Assembly (NCBI GenBank): GCA_026724425.1
Contig: JAIUCV010000090.1
Coordinates: forward strand, 4,092,001 to 4,156,000
Length of the DNA: 64,000 nucleotides
DNA from: Erythrophleum ivorense
Lineage: Eukaryota; Streptophyta; Magnoliopsida; Fabales; Fabaceae
Direction of reading: 5' to 3'
Shown here: positions 9,490 to 21,852 of the stretch, piece after piece
Layout: every line of letters starts with the position of its first letter
Numbering within the stretch: position 1 is the stretch's first letter
Notes under the pieces: generated by a model
Told to the model about the DNA's origin: nothing
What the model saw: only the letters and a program-made list of their open reading frames with translations
Databases searched by the model: none
Position numbers and translations under genes: made by a program

Positions 9490-10984
9490 ATGGAAAACGC
9501 GTATCCAAAACGTATTTTCAGGCAAGGAGATGAGCCTCAAGTGAAGCAAATAAATAATAGCTGCAAAATGACACGTTTCAAAAGGGTAAAGAAGGCTCTA
9601 CCATCCGAGTACAAAGAGGTGAGAGAAGACCCTGTTTTCGCACCAATTCTACGGCTATGTGATACTGGCCTAGGATATTCAGCTCGCCTCATTCACAGCA
9701 TGATGTCTAGGCAGTTGGATTGCAAGAAAAAGCATGAGATTTGGTGTGTCTTTGCAAGCAGACCGCTTAGATTTTCACTTCAAGAATTTGCTACTGTCAC
9801 TGGTCTCAGCTGTACATACGAGTATGATGTGAACAGTAAAGAAGACAATGTAGTCAATGATAAAGGATTCTGGGGTGCTTTGTTGAAGAGGAAAGAAAGT
9901 ATTTGCATGCAAAGTTGTGGAGTCAGGAAAACCTTAAAGCTGCTAAAAAGTGGAAACGTATTGACCGAATTCGGCTGATCTACATTGTCGTGATAGCTGG
10001 GTTGATCATGGCAAAAGATGAGAAGGCACCTATTCCTAACACCTACATAAGGCTTGTCATGGATCTTAATAAGGTTAGGAGTTATCCATGGGGTCGTGAA
10101 GGGTTTACGCTCCTGGTTAACTCAATCATCAAGACAAGAGGTAACTTGAAAAATAAATACAGCTATGTTTTGGATGGATTTTCCTACGCCTTTCCACTAC
10201 AAGAAAAAAGCCACATTGCAACTGAAACAAAATCTTGCAATATGCCTATATATCGTTGCAAACCTAATCTTTGCAATAGTTTTACGACAAATTTGGTAAT
10301 GTTGCTGTTTGAGTGTTGCAAACTCGTGTTTGTTGCATATACGTTGCCAAAATTGCAATGAATTGATTTCTTGTTATATTTGTTGCATTGATGCAATTAT
10401 AATTTTCTAGTAAGTTTGTTGTATAAGTGTGACATATATTTGCAACACTAAATAGTTGCAAACATTGCAACATAAAACATATAGTAAATATCATTGCAAA
10501 TTTGCAATAAATTATTTCTTGGTAAATTTGTAGTATTATTGTAACAAAACATTTCTTGCAACCTTGTGGTAGAATTATAATGTACACTTCATATTATAAA
10601 TTATATCATTAATTTTGCTACGTAAAATGTATAGTACATACTGTTGCATATTTGTAATATTTTATTTTTTTGTAATATTCACTTGATTCATATATTTCGT
10701 AGGATTATATATTCATAATTATGTTACAATAAAATAATAAAATTTTATATTAATAAAATAAAATAAAAAACAATTTTATTTGATAAACAAATATTGAAAA
10801 ATCCAATATTGCCAAAAAAAATACCAACCAAAAAAACAGATGATAAATAAAAACCAAACAAGCTAATAGAAAATTTAGGATATAACTAAAACATCTAAGT
10901 AAACAATTAATTGTTCACACCATTCCTTAACAACGCTGGACAGATAATCGCCATCATTTTCTCTAATGATCCATCTTGTTGTTC

Positions 10985-11440
10985 ATGCGTCTCTCGGAGA
11001 AATTCTATGTAGGATGCATCTCCTGTCATTTTTTTCTACAAAATAAGAACGTGAAATTATTATATTAAAATGGTTAATAACCAAAACATTATAAGGAAAA
11101 TTAATATTGCTTATCAACAAATCTGCAACTTTAGCATATGAACGTGAGCCAACTCGATGTTTATGAGGTCCTAACCCATTTCGATCTGACATTCGACTCT
11201 TGGATGCTTTTTTCTCCTCTCTTTAGCTTGATCTGTTGCCCTATAGGCGACAAGATCTTTGTAGTACTCATCAAGGATTCAATACGGTTGCTGAAATCTT
11301 TCTTTAACTCGGCTGATCATGTCGATCAACTTGGTTGCAGCACGTACACTTCTGGAATAGCTTTCGTACTTCCACCTCAAATAAAGGATTTCAATAAATT
11401 TTACTCTGGTTTTGATCGTCATTTAGATTCTGATTCATCT
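10985..11440 (-). pseudogene. TNPA-like (Transposase_24) remnant in CACTA-B
   Basis: Minus-strand reading from about 11340 to 11000 gives a YYKDLVAYRATDQAKERRKK-like stretch followed by SRMSDRNGLGPHKHRVGSRS and YAKVADLL, typical of the core of plant CACTA second-ORF proteins. The exon is isolated, and no complete gene can be assembled around it. Confidence 0.6.
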
Positions 11441-12241
11441 GTCATTTTTAAACAAAAACAGAAATTTTGTTACTCAACAAAGCTAATCAACAAAGACAAA
11501 ACTACAAAAAAAAAAAATAAATAGATTATCTCTGAAGAACTTACTTTCGAAATTGTTTGCAGAAATAAATTCAGATGTGTTTATTAAAAGGAAATATATA
11601 AACAGTATATATAGAAGAAGAATAAAATCTAAAACGTATCTTTAATAAAAGAAATAGCCAAAGATTTAGTAGGATATTCTCTTCAAAAATGGATGTAAAA
11701 GAACAACCGGAAAATAGGTAAGCGGGAACTACATAAGTTGGAATACATAAATTTTATATCCACCAAATCACCGCTTGAGATAAATCATAATCAAAGTCAC
11801 AATTACAAAGATCATCTAATACACATAAAATAATATGACACTCATACGAAAGAGAATAATAACACGACACCCATTATATAATTGAGACACGTTAAGAGTG
11901 CTCACGGTCTCAAGGGTAGTTCAACTTTTGGGATATGATCCTCTAATTACCAGAGCCAGGATAACAGAAAATACTTGTAAACCCATGAAAATATGAATTC
12001 ACCGATAAGACATTCCTAGATTATAATATATGTCTAATATATATACTCCAAATTCAAAATTGTATATGTTTATATAAGTATAAATGCACACATAAGATAT
12101 CATTAACCGATAAACCTAGTTCATATAGAAAATACCATTCATAGAGAAAATCTGAATACTATAAAAAAAAACTAATCAATCCATCCTCGACTAAAATAAA
12201 ATCTAAAAGAGTATACCAACATGATTAAAAAAAAGATAATA

Positions 12242-12785
12242 TCAATTTGAATCTTCTTCTTCATCTTCGGTTGATTCATAATTTTTTTGGGATACATTTT
12301 CAGAATCTGAGCCTAGCTCTTCATCAACAGCGTCATCAAGGCTCACAAACTGTCCTTGCTGATCAGCCAAATTATCAACCATTATAAATGAATCAGCCTC
12401 AACTATCTTATTACCATTCAACGAACTAGGATCCACTTCATTGCAGCGTACCAATCACTTTTCTTTTTGGTTAGAAGAGGATATGATACAAAACATACAT
12501 GGTCGGCTTGGCTAGCAAGAATAAAAGGATCATACTTTCTATATTGACTAAATGACTAGCCTGATCAATATCGATGACTCCTGATTTGTTTATACGGAAA
12601 CCTTTATCCCTTGTTGAGTCATACCAATTGCATCTGAAAAGAACAACTCTAAGACCACCAATTCCAGGGTAATAAGGCTCAAATATTTGTGTTAAGATTC
12701 CGTAAATACCATAGTTGGAAGTTTTATGATATTTTCTGTGATATAACGTGTGAAAGTTATACCCCCAGAAAAAAACATCGACCAA
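12242..12785 (-). pseudogene. TNP2 C-terminal (DUF4216) remnant in CACTA-B
   Basis: 12785-12471 reads a DUF4216-like block (FHTLYHRKYHKTSNYGIYG, YYPGIGGLRVVLFRCNWYDS, DIDQASHLVNIES), and 12454-12242 reads an acidic Glu/Asp/Ser tail. Both parallel the end of the TNP2 gene of CACTA-C at 31349-30609. The N-terminal TNP2 and DUF4218 domains are gone. A frame change separates the two pieces. Confidence 0.75.
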
Positions 12786-12899
12786 GATGTTACTTTAGTT
12801 GCAGGACCATGTACCAAATCATGCAATCATATTGGATAAGCACTATGATTTGTATCGAGCTGAATCTGAAAAAAAAAAACAAAACAGTTAATTAGACAC

Positions 12900-13340
12900 T
12901 ATGAGAATCACCTCAATAGAAAAGAGGAAGAAGACAAGAGTCTATGGTTTGCCTAGTTTTATTTTTTATTATTTGGCTACGTGTAGTTCTATGTAATTTT
13001 GTTTTTCCAATAATTATTTAATTATTAAAGTTGTTGTTTAGATAAGATCATAAAAGACGTTACATATTTATCTTAGAATAATTTTTATTTTCATTGAATT
13101 CTGAATGAAGCATCATATTTATCTAAGAATAATTTATTTTGTTGAGAAACAAATTAAATATAATCACAATAATAATTGAATCAAACCAAAAAAATCATGA
13201 ATGACAAACCTAATTTAGTTTTTGTAATATTTTGAATGACAAAATAATTGATATGCGTTTTCTGATATGGATCTTCTTAGCATATGTGATAAGTAAATAT
13301 ATTTAATTAAGTACACTAAAAATATAAACATATTTTCTAT
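12900..13340. other. AT-rich interior of CACTA-B
   Basis: No coding potential, repeats or RNA gene recognised. It is probably remnant intron or intergenic sequence of the transposon. Confidence 0.5.
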
Positions 13341-16300
13341 AGAAAAAAAGTTGCAAAAGAGTTATTAAAATGTTGCAGGTATAGTGGCAAAGGAGTCACA
13401 TAATTTACCACGTATTGTTATTATAATAATCTTGCAAAAGAATCACGATTCGCCATCGTTGATTATTTCTTGCAAATTTTGCAAGAAATGTTTATAGGTC
13501 GTAAAAACGTTGCAAATTGGCAATGAAAATCTGCAATACAAAAACTTGTCGTGGTTTAGCAAGCCACTTGTAATAAAACTACAACGTATATAAGACGTTA
13601 CAAAATAATTGCAAAAGTTGTTGCAAAACTATAACGAAAGCCAACGTTGCAAAAAATGTGTTGCAATATGACATTTTTCTTGTAGTGTTCAAATATGGGC
13701 TATGGAAGCAATTCCTCATCTTGGAGAATTCATTGCTGAAAAAATCAAGGAAAATAGTTTGGATGGTCCTCGATGTACTAATTGGAAAGGCCTTACAAAA
13801 ATCTCGTACAAAGATGTTATCAAGCTCGAGAGTAAATTTCTGAAAACTGTAAGTTTCTACTTTTGTTTTCCTGCGTTGCAATCACGTGTTTCTGTTTTCT
13901 TATACTTTGTTGAATCGAATCATCTATCTTTTTTCCTTGGTCTTTTGATTTGTTGAGAGAGTATTTAGTTGAAAATGGGTAATTTGATCACAATATATAA
14001 ATTGTAACTTCTGGATTTGTGCTACATTAATGCAGGATTATGTACACCCATTCATCTCCTCTACCGGGAATTCGGATATTGTCGACTCAGCTGAATATAT
14101 GTGGAATGACGAGGTGCCTGATGCTGCTGTAGATCTGCTGAAAGCTGCAATCACGGAAAGAAATGATTTTGGAGATCATATTTGGGAGTGTTTAGAACCT
14201 GCTGACAGTTTTGAGGCTTCAGAAGAAGCAGAAGAAGAAGCTGAGGATGACGCCTTGGAAGGAGCAGAAGCAACTGAGAACGAGGCTTCCGAAGAATCTG
14301 AAAATGTTGCTAGTGATGATATTGATGTCTCTACAACAAATAAGAAGCGAAAGAGATCTGGTTACGGTTCAGAGGCACGAAAGACGAACTTACTATGGCA
14401 ACGAGCTACTGCTTCTCAAGGTATTGATGATAACATGAAGGCTACTTTCAAAGGGATTGTGAAAGCTGCTTGCACAAGTTTAGAGGAAGAATTAGTGAAG
14501 AAAATTGATGCCGGGTTTGAAAAGTTAGAGAAATTGTTTGAAACTAGAAACGTAGAGCCAACGTCAACTCCAGATGTCTCCAATTCCAAGAATGCACAGC
14601 CTCAAGAAAGGGTAAGTAAAAAAAGAAGCTCCCTTCACTGTTCTCCTTGAGTTACTTTGCACATGAATTTGTGTTTGTAGAATAATGTTGTAAAAGCTTG
14701 TATGTGTGATATTTAGGACTGGAAGTTTGTTAGATATCATATGTAATCGGTAAAATTTGTTTTCAGGTGTAGAAGTTTGTTATATATCATTAGCGGTTTG
14801 TGTTATGTATGTCAAAATCTTGTACTGTAGTAGTTTAAGACCTCTCTACTACATCTTGTATTGCAAAAGTTTTTTGATTTTTGATTGTTTTGGTCCTTTT
14901 TTGTTCACCTGCAATTAACAGGATGAAAAGAAAGAAGCATCTGCACTTTTCGATCTCAATCTAGATGATATGTTTGGGAGTAATATTTATGATACAGATC
15001 ATGATTTGAGTACACAAGAACACTTTCAGAAACACTTAGGACATCTGTCTCAAGACACTACAGTCACAGGGTTCCCTACGCAAACATTTGTAGAGAAGCC
15101 AACAAATATTGCTTTGACACCACATAGTTTTGTTTCTGAAGGAAATCTACTTCGTAGAGTTAAAATTGAAATTCCTGAGCTGAAAGATGGTGACAATAAA
15201 GTTGACGCATGTTTTCCACTTGCGTATGTATCTGATGACATGTGGGAACAATTTCTGGAGTGGTCCGAGAAGCATGAGTAAGTCAATCATTAACTCCTAT
15301 CATATTTTCGGATACATGTTCTGCAACTCATATTTTTTCTTACAATTTTTCATCATCAGATCTTTGAAGTTTGGTTCATATGTCTTAGATTACGTATTAT
15401 TTGATCGACTTATCCGTAAGAAAGAGTGGCTCATGAGTTACGTGAGTTTCACACCATCCTCTAACTTAATTTATTAAAATAAGATGAGTTCTATACTTTG
15501 GACCCTAACGTGTATATCTTTTCAGGAAATTGATGCTGTCATGTACTTATTCCGAGAGAACACAACCTTCGCCCGATGGAAACATAATCGTGTTGCATTC
15601 ATGGACACCCTATTTAGCCAACGAATTAGAAGAATATACTCGGACTTCAAGAAAGCTGGTCAAGCATACAAGTGGGAGGGGTATTCTATAGATTACGGCA
15701 ACGGAGATCTTCCTTGTCATGGAAAGACGGGCTTGAAATGGGGAGTAGATGTAGACCGAATTTACGCTCCTCTGAATGTGAATGAAAACCATTGGATTTC
15801 GTTGAAGTTTTCGATTGCGGTAATGCAGACAATGCAAGACAGGTTGAGCCATTTAGAGTCGTCATCCCTCGCATTGTGAAGACAGTTCAGACGCCCGCTA
15901 ATGCAAAACAACTGTACCTGACTCCTTATACTATTATTAAAATACATGTGAAGAGCGGAATCAATCGTAGCGGCTGTGATTGTGGAGCGTTTGCGGTAAA
16001 GTTCATTGAGTGTCACTTGCAAGGTTATGACATGAGCTTGCTCGACGATGGGAATATTATGGCGGCGAGGCAAAGGATTGCGTATGATCTGTGGCAAGGA
16101 GCAACAGATCCTATACTAGCTGAACGAGTGGCTAATTACGTACCCACTAAGATTGAATCTGAAGTTATAGCCATTCCGTGAACAAAAAAGGAGTGATTTG
16201 CCATATGATATTTGGTTTTGATTTTTCTTTTAGTAGTGATATTTATACCATCGATTTATTATTCGATAACGATGCCAATAGAAAAGAGGAGAAACAACTT

Positions 16301-16412
16301 CAATAGAAAATGTTGCCAATAAAATAAAAACAAATGTATTTTTCAAAACTGATCGATCATAGACGTAATAGAAAACAAAAAGAGACAAAACATCAATATT
16401 TTCATACATGAA

Positions 16413-17183
16413 TCATATCTGTTTCTCGCATGTAGCTCTGTTGTGTCCTTCCTTACCACAGCGACCACACTTGTGCATCCTCTTTAAACTTTGCGATCCT
16501 TGTGACGATCTTATCTTATCTTCGACTGTTGCATGTCTTCGTTTCTTACGTCTACCAGATCGGCTTTTTGTGATAGGTGGTCGAACTTGTGCCTTTTCAA
16601 TATCTTGTGGGGGATGCCATTCATCTTCCGGAGTAGCTATTGGATAAATGCTTTCTTCATAAACTGTTCTCCATCCATCTGTGCTGAACACTTTGTCCGT
16701 GTATGTACGAGTTTCTCTGCCAGTACTTAAGATTGCTTTTATGGCATGTCTACACGGAATTTTTCTCAAATCAAACTTCCTACAAGAACATGTTCTTCTT
16801 CTCAGGTCGACAACACATTCATATTTGTCTCCTTTAACCTGGAATATGTCATCATCAACCTGATAAGCAATCAAGTACTTTCCCTTTTCTGTCCTTCTAG
16901 CAATCTTCTTTTCCACTTTCTTCGTTAAAGGATCCGTATGCTTTGCGCTTTTTGCTCTACGTTTGTGAAACCATCGGGTTAACATCTCCCTGATTTCATC
17001 CAACAGAGGAATCACCGGATACTCTCTAGGTGATCGCAAAGCTGAATTAATCGACTCAGCTGGATTGTTGGTTCGAATGTCGAACCTGTAACTCGGAAAA
17101 TGACAACGAGCCCATTTTTTAACATCAGCTTCCTCAAGGTATTTTCGAATAAGTGGACTGATAGTAGGATTTTTACTAAGCAA
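16413..17183 (-). pseudogene. MULE transposase C-terminal part with SWIM zinc finger and zinc knuckle
   Basis: 256 residues are open from the truncation near 17183. Near residues 25-55 is the end of the transposase core (ARCHFPSYRFDIRTNNPAES). A SWIM zinc finger, CSCRKFDLRKIPCRHA (C-x-C...C-x-H), follows at about residues 130-146, and the C-terminus has a CCHC knuckle, CGRCGKEGHNRATC. The MULE DDE core is missing because the gene is cut by LTR sequence at about 17185. It converges on the ULP gene, as expected if both belong to one MULE. Confidence 0.88.
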
Positions 17184-17184
17184 T

Positions 17185-18611
17185 TACCCTATCTACACTA
17201 TCATATCGTTGCAGTGTAAAGAAGGAGTCAATCCAAATTGGGTGTGAAGCTATGCAATGAGGATGCAATCAAGTCAAAGTAAGTCAAGCCAATTTAAAGA
17301 TGAAAATGTAATCTATCAACTTATGAAATGAACAAAGGTGAAATGCAAGCTAATAACTATGAACCAGAAACTAGAATGAACAAATGCAACAAGATAAAAA
17401 GATAAAAGCTTAAGGAACAAATACAAGATGAGAATCAAGAAAGACAAAGGATCCTAAGGATGGGTGTTATTGACTAATGAATCTCCATGATTAACACTAG
17501 GGTATTCAACAAAACTCAAACAGAGCTAGTCCCTCAGCTGCAAACTCGACAGCTAGCTAATCCACTCTCGTGACAGGAGCTATCGAGTTAGTGTGTGTTT
17601 CAAACCCACTCTCATGGCGAAATCCACACTAACAAGCACTAGGAACCAGTTTGCAAAAGCTAAAATGCAATCAAAAACGCTAGTATCCTAGGTATGATAT
17701 GCAAATCTCTTGGAAAAGCTGGTTCAGGCATTTCATCAAACACCTTCTGGGTGCTGAAATGCCTAACTTCAGATTCCAGATGATCAGAAAGGAATCAGCA
17801 TTAAACTCACTAATCAAGAAGGGAAAACAGTAAATTAAAGCTTAAACACCCTGGGTAATCATCGATCTTCACTAATCTAACCCATCCTCAAGAACCCTAG
17901 AAAAGTCACTCAGAAATCGCCATATGCAAATCTAACCCAGAAACAGATAAAACTTGAATCATTAGAAAGAGGATTGAAAACTGAACAACTTTATTGAAGG
18001 AATTAATTGCAAAAACTCAAAGGTAAAGAAGGAATCTGGATTACAAAGAAAGAACACTAAGGAGGCGATTTTTAGGTTTTTCAGAGTAAAAAGTAGGTAT
18101 CTGACACAAATGACATCATTCAACCTTTTATACTAGGTTTAGGAAAAAAGTGAAAAAGGCACGTGCGTGCAAACTCGATGTCTAACTAGACGGGCTTCAT
18201 CGAGTGTGCGTAAAGGCAGCTCCTTTGACTCCAACTTGATCACCGACTTGATGGGCTTCATCGAGTGCGCGTAAAGGGGGTACCTTTGGCTCCGACTCGA
18301 CCACCAACTCGACGTGCATGTCTGGACCACGTCGAGTTCGCTGTTCCTTGTTTTCCAAGCTATCGTTTCCGGTCTCCTCTTCATCACTCTTCGATCAGGC
18401 AATCACCCTCCATCTTTAAGGCATCATCCTCCAAAGCTCTAAATATACCTGACAACAACTCCAAATGCGACGAAACGTGCAATGCTAATGCAAATGCTGC
18501 GAAGTGTGGAAAGTGAATGCAAATGGAGATGAAACGTGATGATGTGGTGTGATATAAATGCAAAAGTGATGAATAAAGGGTGCTAAAACAAGGCTAAATA
18601 TGTGTACATCA
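17185..18611 (-). repeat. Athila-like 3' LTR, truncated at its 3' end
   Basis: In minus orientation it starts TGATGTACACAT at 18611, directly after a polypurine-tract complement (CACCCCCAAACTTG, 18612 on). A TATA-like TATAAAAGG lies around 18127-18137. The expected ...CA end is missing at ~17190, where MULE sequence begins. A cluster of TCGA-containing motifs (CTCGATG/CATCGAG) lies at 18165-18330. Confidence 0.65.
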
Positions 18612-20210
18612 ACACCCCCAAACTTGTCTTTTGCTTGCCCTCAAGCAAACAAATAAGAGGAAAGAAAGAGATGAGGTTTGAAAACAAGTTGATACAGCCA
18701 AAAATAACAAGCAAAAACGATTTGATATATGTCCAAGTTCACGGTTCTAAAATGCAGCAAGGTGAGAGCTACTTCTTCGAAAATCAGTTTTGTGCTTAAC
18801 AAGATCAATCCAACTTCACAGTCACTCAAACAATGCATTCTTATCAGCAAATCCCTTTAACATTTATTATGGTGAACAATGAATCATAAACATGCAAATT
18901 AGCAACTCATTTGGCTCAAGGTAAAGGTCAAGAGAAAAAGATGGTTTCTTAAAGTTATAAAACGGTTTAAAGAACAGGGATCTCTCAAGAAAATGACAAT
19001 GCTTTGGCAGAAGGCTAAGAGTTATAACCAAGGATGATGCAAGATCAGAACCTCTAACTACCTAGCTCTGACTCGATAGCGTCAGTATCCGAACCCCATA
19101 AAAACCAAGAACGACTCCTAACTACCATTGAGGCTTTGCGCCTTTAGACACAGAGGAGCACTTGCTCTTTTCTTCTTTTTCTTTTGTAAACTAGCCAAGG
19201 GAGAGGTGATCTTATGGGAACTCCTTTCTTTCTTTTAAACAGCTGAGGCAATTGCCTTCTTTTCTTTTAACTTAGAACCCTTTTTTTTTCTTTTTTTCTT
19301 TCTTAAAACTATTCCCAAACCTTTACTAGACCCTTTTTAAAAACAAAACAACTCCCTGACCTTAATCAAAACACTTTTCTTTTCCCACTTTCTGAATATG
19401 AAACCATAGCGTTCAAGACGTCACCCCCAAACTTAGCCTGAAAATAAACCCAAAATCGAACTAGATACCTAGACATCCTACTCTTGCCGGTTTAAACTCA
19501 ACACGTTCTGCTAAGCATAATCGAAACAAGGCCTCACAAGCACACACAAGAGTAATGCAGGTTTGAAGGAAAAGGCTAAAGTGTTCAGGGTGTGGGAAAG
19601 AAAACTACCTGGACAAACAAAGAGGATAAACAAATGGGAAAAGATTGTCCAGATATGTATGCTATCCATGAGTTGCTTTCAATGCATGCAATGATATTTA
19701 AAAGTCAAGATTAAGGTTCAGATAAACAGGGATAAGCCTCAATTCGCAGCAGTGATCAAGTGAGATGTGTATGTCATGATGTGATCAAGTTAAACACGTT
19801 TTCGTTTTAAATGATTCATTCTCACCCTAATGCATCAGAGAATCAAAAACCAAGGAACAAATCATATCGCATGAGATCGTTATTTTACAAGGCTGTATCA
19901 ACAATGCAGCATGATTGTGAAGCTATGTGATGCAATGGAGACTTAATCTAACAAATGTGAATGCAACTGCATGAATATTTTTGGATTTTTTCGAAAAAAT
20001 TTCAAATTTTTATGTGTTTTTCTATGCCTTACATGATGCAAAAATTTGAGATAAGAAAATAGAAAACAAAGTCAAATACATCTTAACCCCTCCCCCAAAC
20101 TTGAATTACACAGTCCCTTGTTTAACAAAAGAAAGGAGAAGGTTTCAAGAATCAAAAACCAATAAAAACAGAAATGAAATGGTATATACAATGGTGATGG
20201 AGTTGTTACC
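18612..20210 (-). other. 3' noncoding region of the Athila-like element
   Basis: It begins with the polypurine tract and a conserved GCTTGCCCTCAAGC motif that also follows the LTR at 63559 (GCTTGTCCTCAAGC). Two further PPT-like CCCCCAAACTT blocks occur at about 19427 and 20093. No gene. Pyrimidine-rich runs occupy 19150-19390. Confidence 0.6.
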
Positions 20211-20681
20211 TCAAGGATGAGAGAAGAAGGAATCGACAGACTCCTCCATGCTCTCGCGTGTGTAAGCGGGAAGTGAATGCTGTTGGAGCTCGTCGATCGG
20301 ACTTTCTCCCTCGTCAGCTTCCGGCTCGATGTGAGGTTCGTCTCTGGAGGTCGAACCCGGCAGAACCAATGTTGCAAACCGCACAGCTCTCCTCTTGAAT
20401 TCTCTCGGCTCAAAGGAAGACGATCTCGGTGGATCAATCGGGAAATGGCGCCTAGCTTCAAGTACAAGGGAGCGGCTTCTCTCCATGACCACAGGCTCTG
20501 TTCCTACATCCCTTGTAGCCTTGCTTGAGGAACCGTTCACTTTTCGCTGAAGCTCTTTGATCTGGTCTTTCATCTCGCTGACCGTGCTCTTCAAAGATTT
20601 GATGATCTTGCTTTGATACTTATTCGACCGTTTGAGAAGACCGATATTCGTGTGGGCAGCCTTTACAGCAGCACATGACAA
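20211..20681 (-). CDS. Coiled-coil ORF at the 3' end of an Athila-like element
   Basis: This is a 156-residue open frame. The N-terminal half is a predicted coiled coil (KYQSKIIKSLKSTVSEMKDQ, IKELQRKVN), followed by a basic stretch and an acidic Ser/Glu-rich end. No enzyme motif. In Athila elements a third ORF of env-like or unknown type lies between pol and the 3' LTR, and this may be its C-terminal exon. The start is uncertain; the upstream sequence at 20690 could be an intron. Function unknown. Confidence 0.45.
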   Translation of the reverse strand: MSCAAVKAAHTNIGLLKRSNKYQSKIIKSLKSTVSEMKDQIKELQRKVNGSSSKATRDVGTEPVVMERSRSLVLEARRHFPIDPPRSSSFEPREFKRRAVRFATLVLPGSTSRDEPHIEPEADEGESPIDELQQHSLPAYTRESMEESVDSFFSHP

Positions 20682-20699
20682 ACCGGTAAGAATTTTATG

Positions 20700-21850
20700 A
20701 ACGGGATTGAAAATTTACCGTCCAATATGATGTTTTAGAGCCGCTGGCGAAGTATGAGGTCAAACGAACGAGCGGTGTTGAGAATTCGTCATCGGGTGGA
20801 TCCTTCGTTCGGCCGGAAGGTGATGTGAGTGACCACAGCGTGAACCGTGAACAATTCTCTGACCGATATTGAAATTCCACCGACCAATCATATATTTCAG
20901 GAGTCGGGGTGAAGTTTGAGGTCAAACAAACGAGCGGTTGGGGAGATTCATCATTTGGTGGTCCATCCGCTCGATCCGAAGAGGGTGCAAAAGACCACAG
21001 CCCAAACGATGATGAATTCTTCGACCGAGCTTGAAATTCTGTCGACCAACCTTATATATTGTGACCACTGGAGAAATTTGAGGGCAAATGGACCAGCGGT
21101 TTGAGACTTCCTTCACAACGTGGTCAAATCAGCTCCGGGAGGAGATTTTTGACCATTCTTGAATTTGGCTCGTCCGTCCGTTGATTTTCTTGTGGAAAAC
21201 TGATATTGAAGCTTCAAGAATCCGTTTCCAGGTGGTGGTGTCTCCGTGCCGTGATTTTGGTTTTTGTCGGCCTTCGGTTGCCCGCCATCGACCGGATGTG
21301 GCATTTGTGCGTATCTCCTTATCCGTCAACATTTTTCCGTCCTATCTTTTGGATTTGCCGACCAACATGGTGGTGTTTGGCCGCCTGTGAAGTGTGGTGG
21401 ACGTTGGTTGAGCCGTTTGTGAGATGGGTCAATTGGGTCCTCCGTGTTACCCGTTTGGCCGGGAAGATGTTACCGGACTTGATATCTTCCATTTGACTCG
21501 ACCGTTGGGTGATTTTCTTCGACCGATTTGTCTCCGTAATCCTCCTTTAGCATCCCAAGGTGTTGACCGCAATGTTCTTGTCCTGAACAAGGGTGGGTTG
21601 AATGGGTGGGATTGGGTTGACCGGCTTCATGAAGCATGCAAAACTCCTTTGATGGTCTTCTTTGGCAGTTAATCCTAAAACATGTTTATTTATTTTTTTA
21701 TTTTTTATTTTTTTGTGGATTTTATAAAATTCCCAAAAATTCAAGTTAATAAAATCAAAACAATAGTTAAAACTTAAAAGAAAAGAAAAAAATATGGGTT
21801 GCCTCCCATAAGCGCTAGTTTTAAGTCTTTATAGCTCGACTCCTTGTGTT
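20700..21850. repeat. Noncoding region with three-copy 162 bp tandem repeat
   Basis: A unit containing GAAGTATGAGGTCAAACGAA recurs at 20749, 20911 and 21073, exactly 162 bp apart, with ~75-80% identity by eye, each with an AGCGGT box and a CGACC box. From 21240 to 21660 similar GACCG/CGACC boxes continue without clear periodicity. A TGGGTTGCCTCCCATAAGCG motif at about 21797, common in Athila-like elements, precedes the gag-protease ORF end. Confidence 0.6.
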
Positions 21851-21852
21851 CC

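Larger units (their letters stand above)
10195..13687 (-). mobile_element. CACTA-B, complete-ended but internally deleted CACTA transposon (3493 bp)
   Basis: The left end is CACTACAAGAAAAAAGCCAC; the right end is the complement of CACTACAAGAAAAATGTCAT. A TTC target duplication lies at 10192-10194 and 13688-13690. Subterminal repeats are based on TTGCAA (10210-10580 and 13350-13670), unlike the TTGCGACGG repeats of CACTA-A and -C, so it is a different subfamily. Removing it rejoins the DUF1985 reading frame. Only remnants of TNPA-like and TNP2 C-terminal coding remain, both on the minus strand, so it is non-autonomous. Confidence 0.92.
9490..16181 (+). pseudogene. DUF1985-ULP1-like cysteine protease gene of a Kaonashi-type MULE, interrupted
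   Basis: Exons by eye: 9490-10194 joined to 13691-13848 (split by CACTA-B), 14036-14611, 14922-15277, 15360-15441 and 15526-16181. The N-terminal DUF1985 domain runs from FAPILRLCDTGLGYSARLIH to GFSYAF and resumes QIWAMEAIPHLGEF after the insertion. The middle is acidic with a basic KKRKRS patch. The C-terminus is a ULP1-like peptidase C48 with the His in NENHWIS, Asp in VEVFDCGN and Cys in SGCDCGAF. Such proteases (deSUMOylase family) are carried by Kaonashi MULEs in Brassicaceae. Defects are a frameshift near 9900, the CACTA insertion, and a small deletion with frame change between the His and Asp motifs near 15800. No function is likely now. Confidence 0.85.
8816..17184. mobile_element. 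Kaonashi-like MULE remnant (ULP gene plus transposase), ends not located
   Basis: Convergent ULP-like protease and SWIM-type MULE transposase genes are the signature of this group. I saw no convincing long terminal inverted repeats; some members of this group lack them. The right side is truncated by an Athila-like LTR fragment at ~17185. The left limit is somewhere between the plastid fragment and 9490. Confidence 0.6.
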
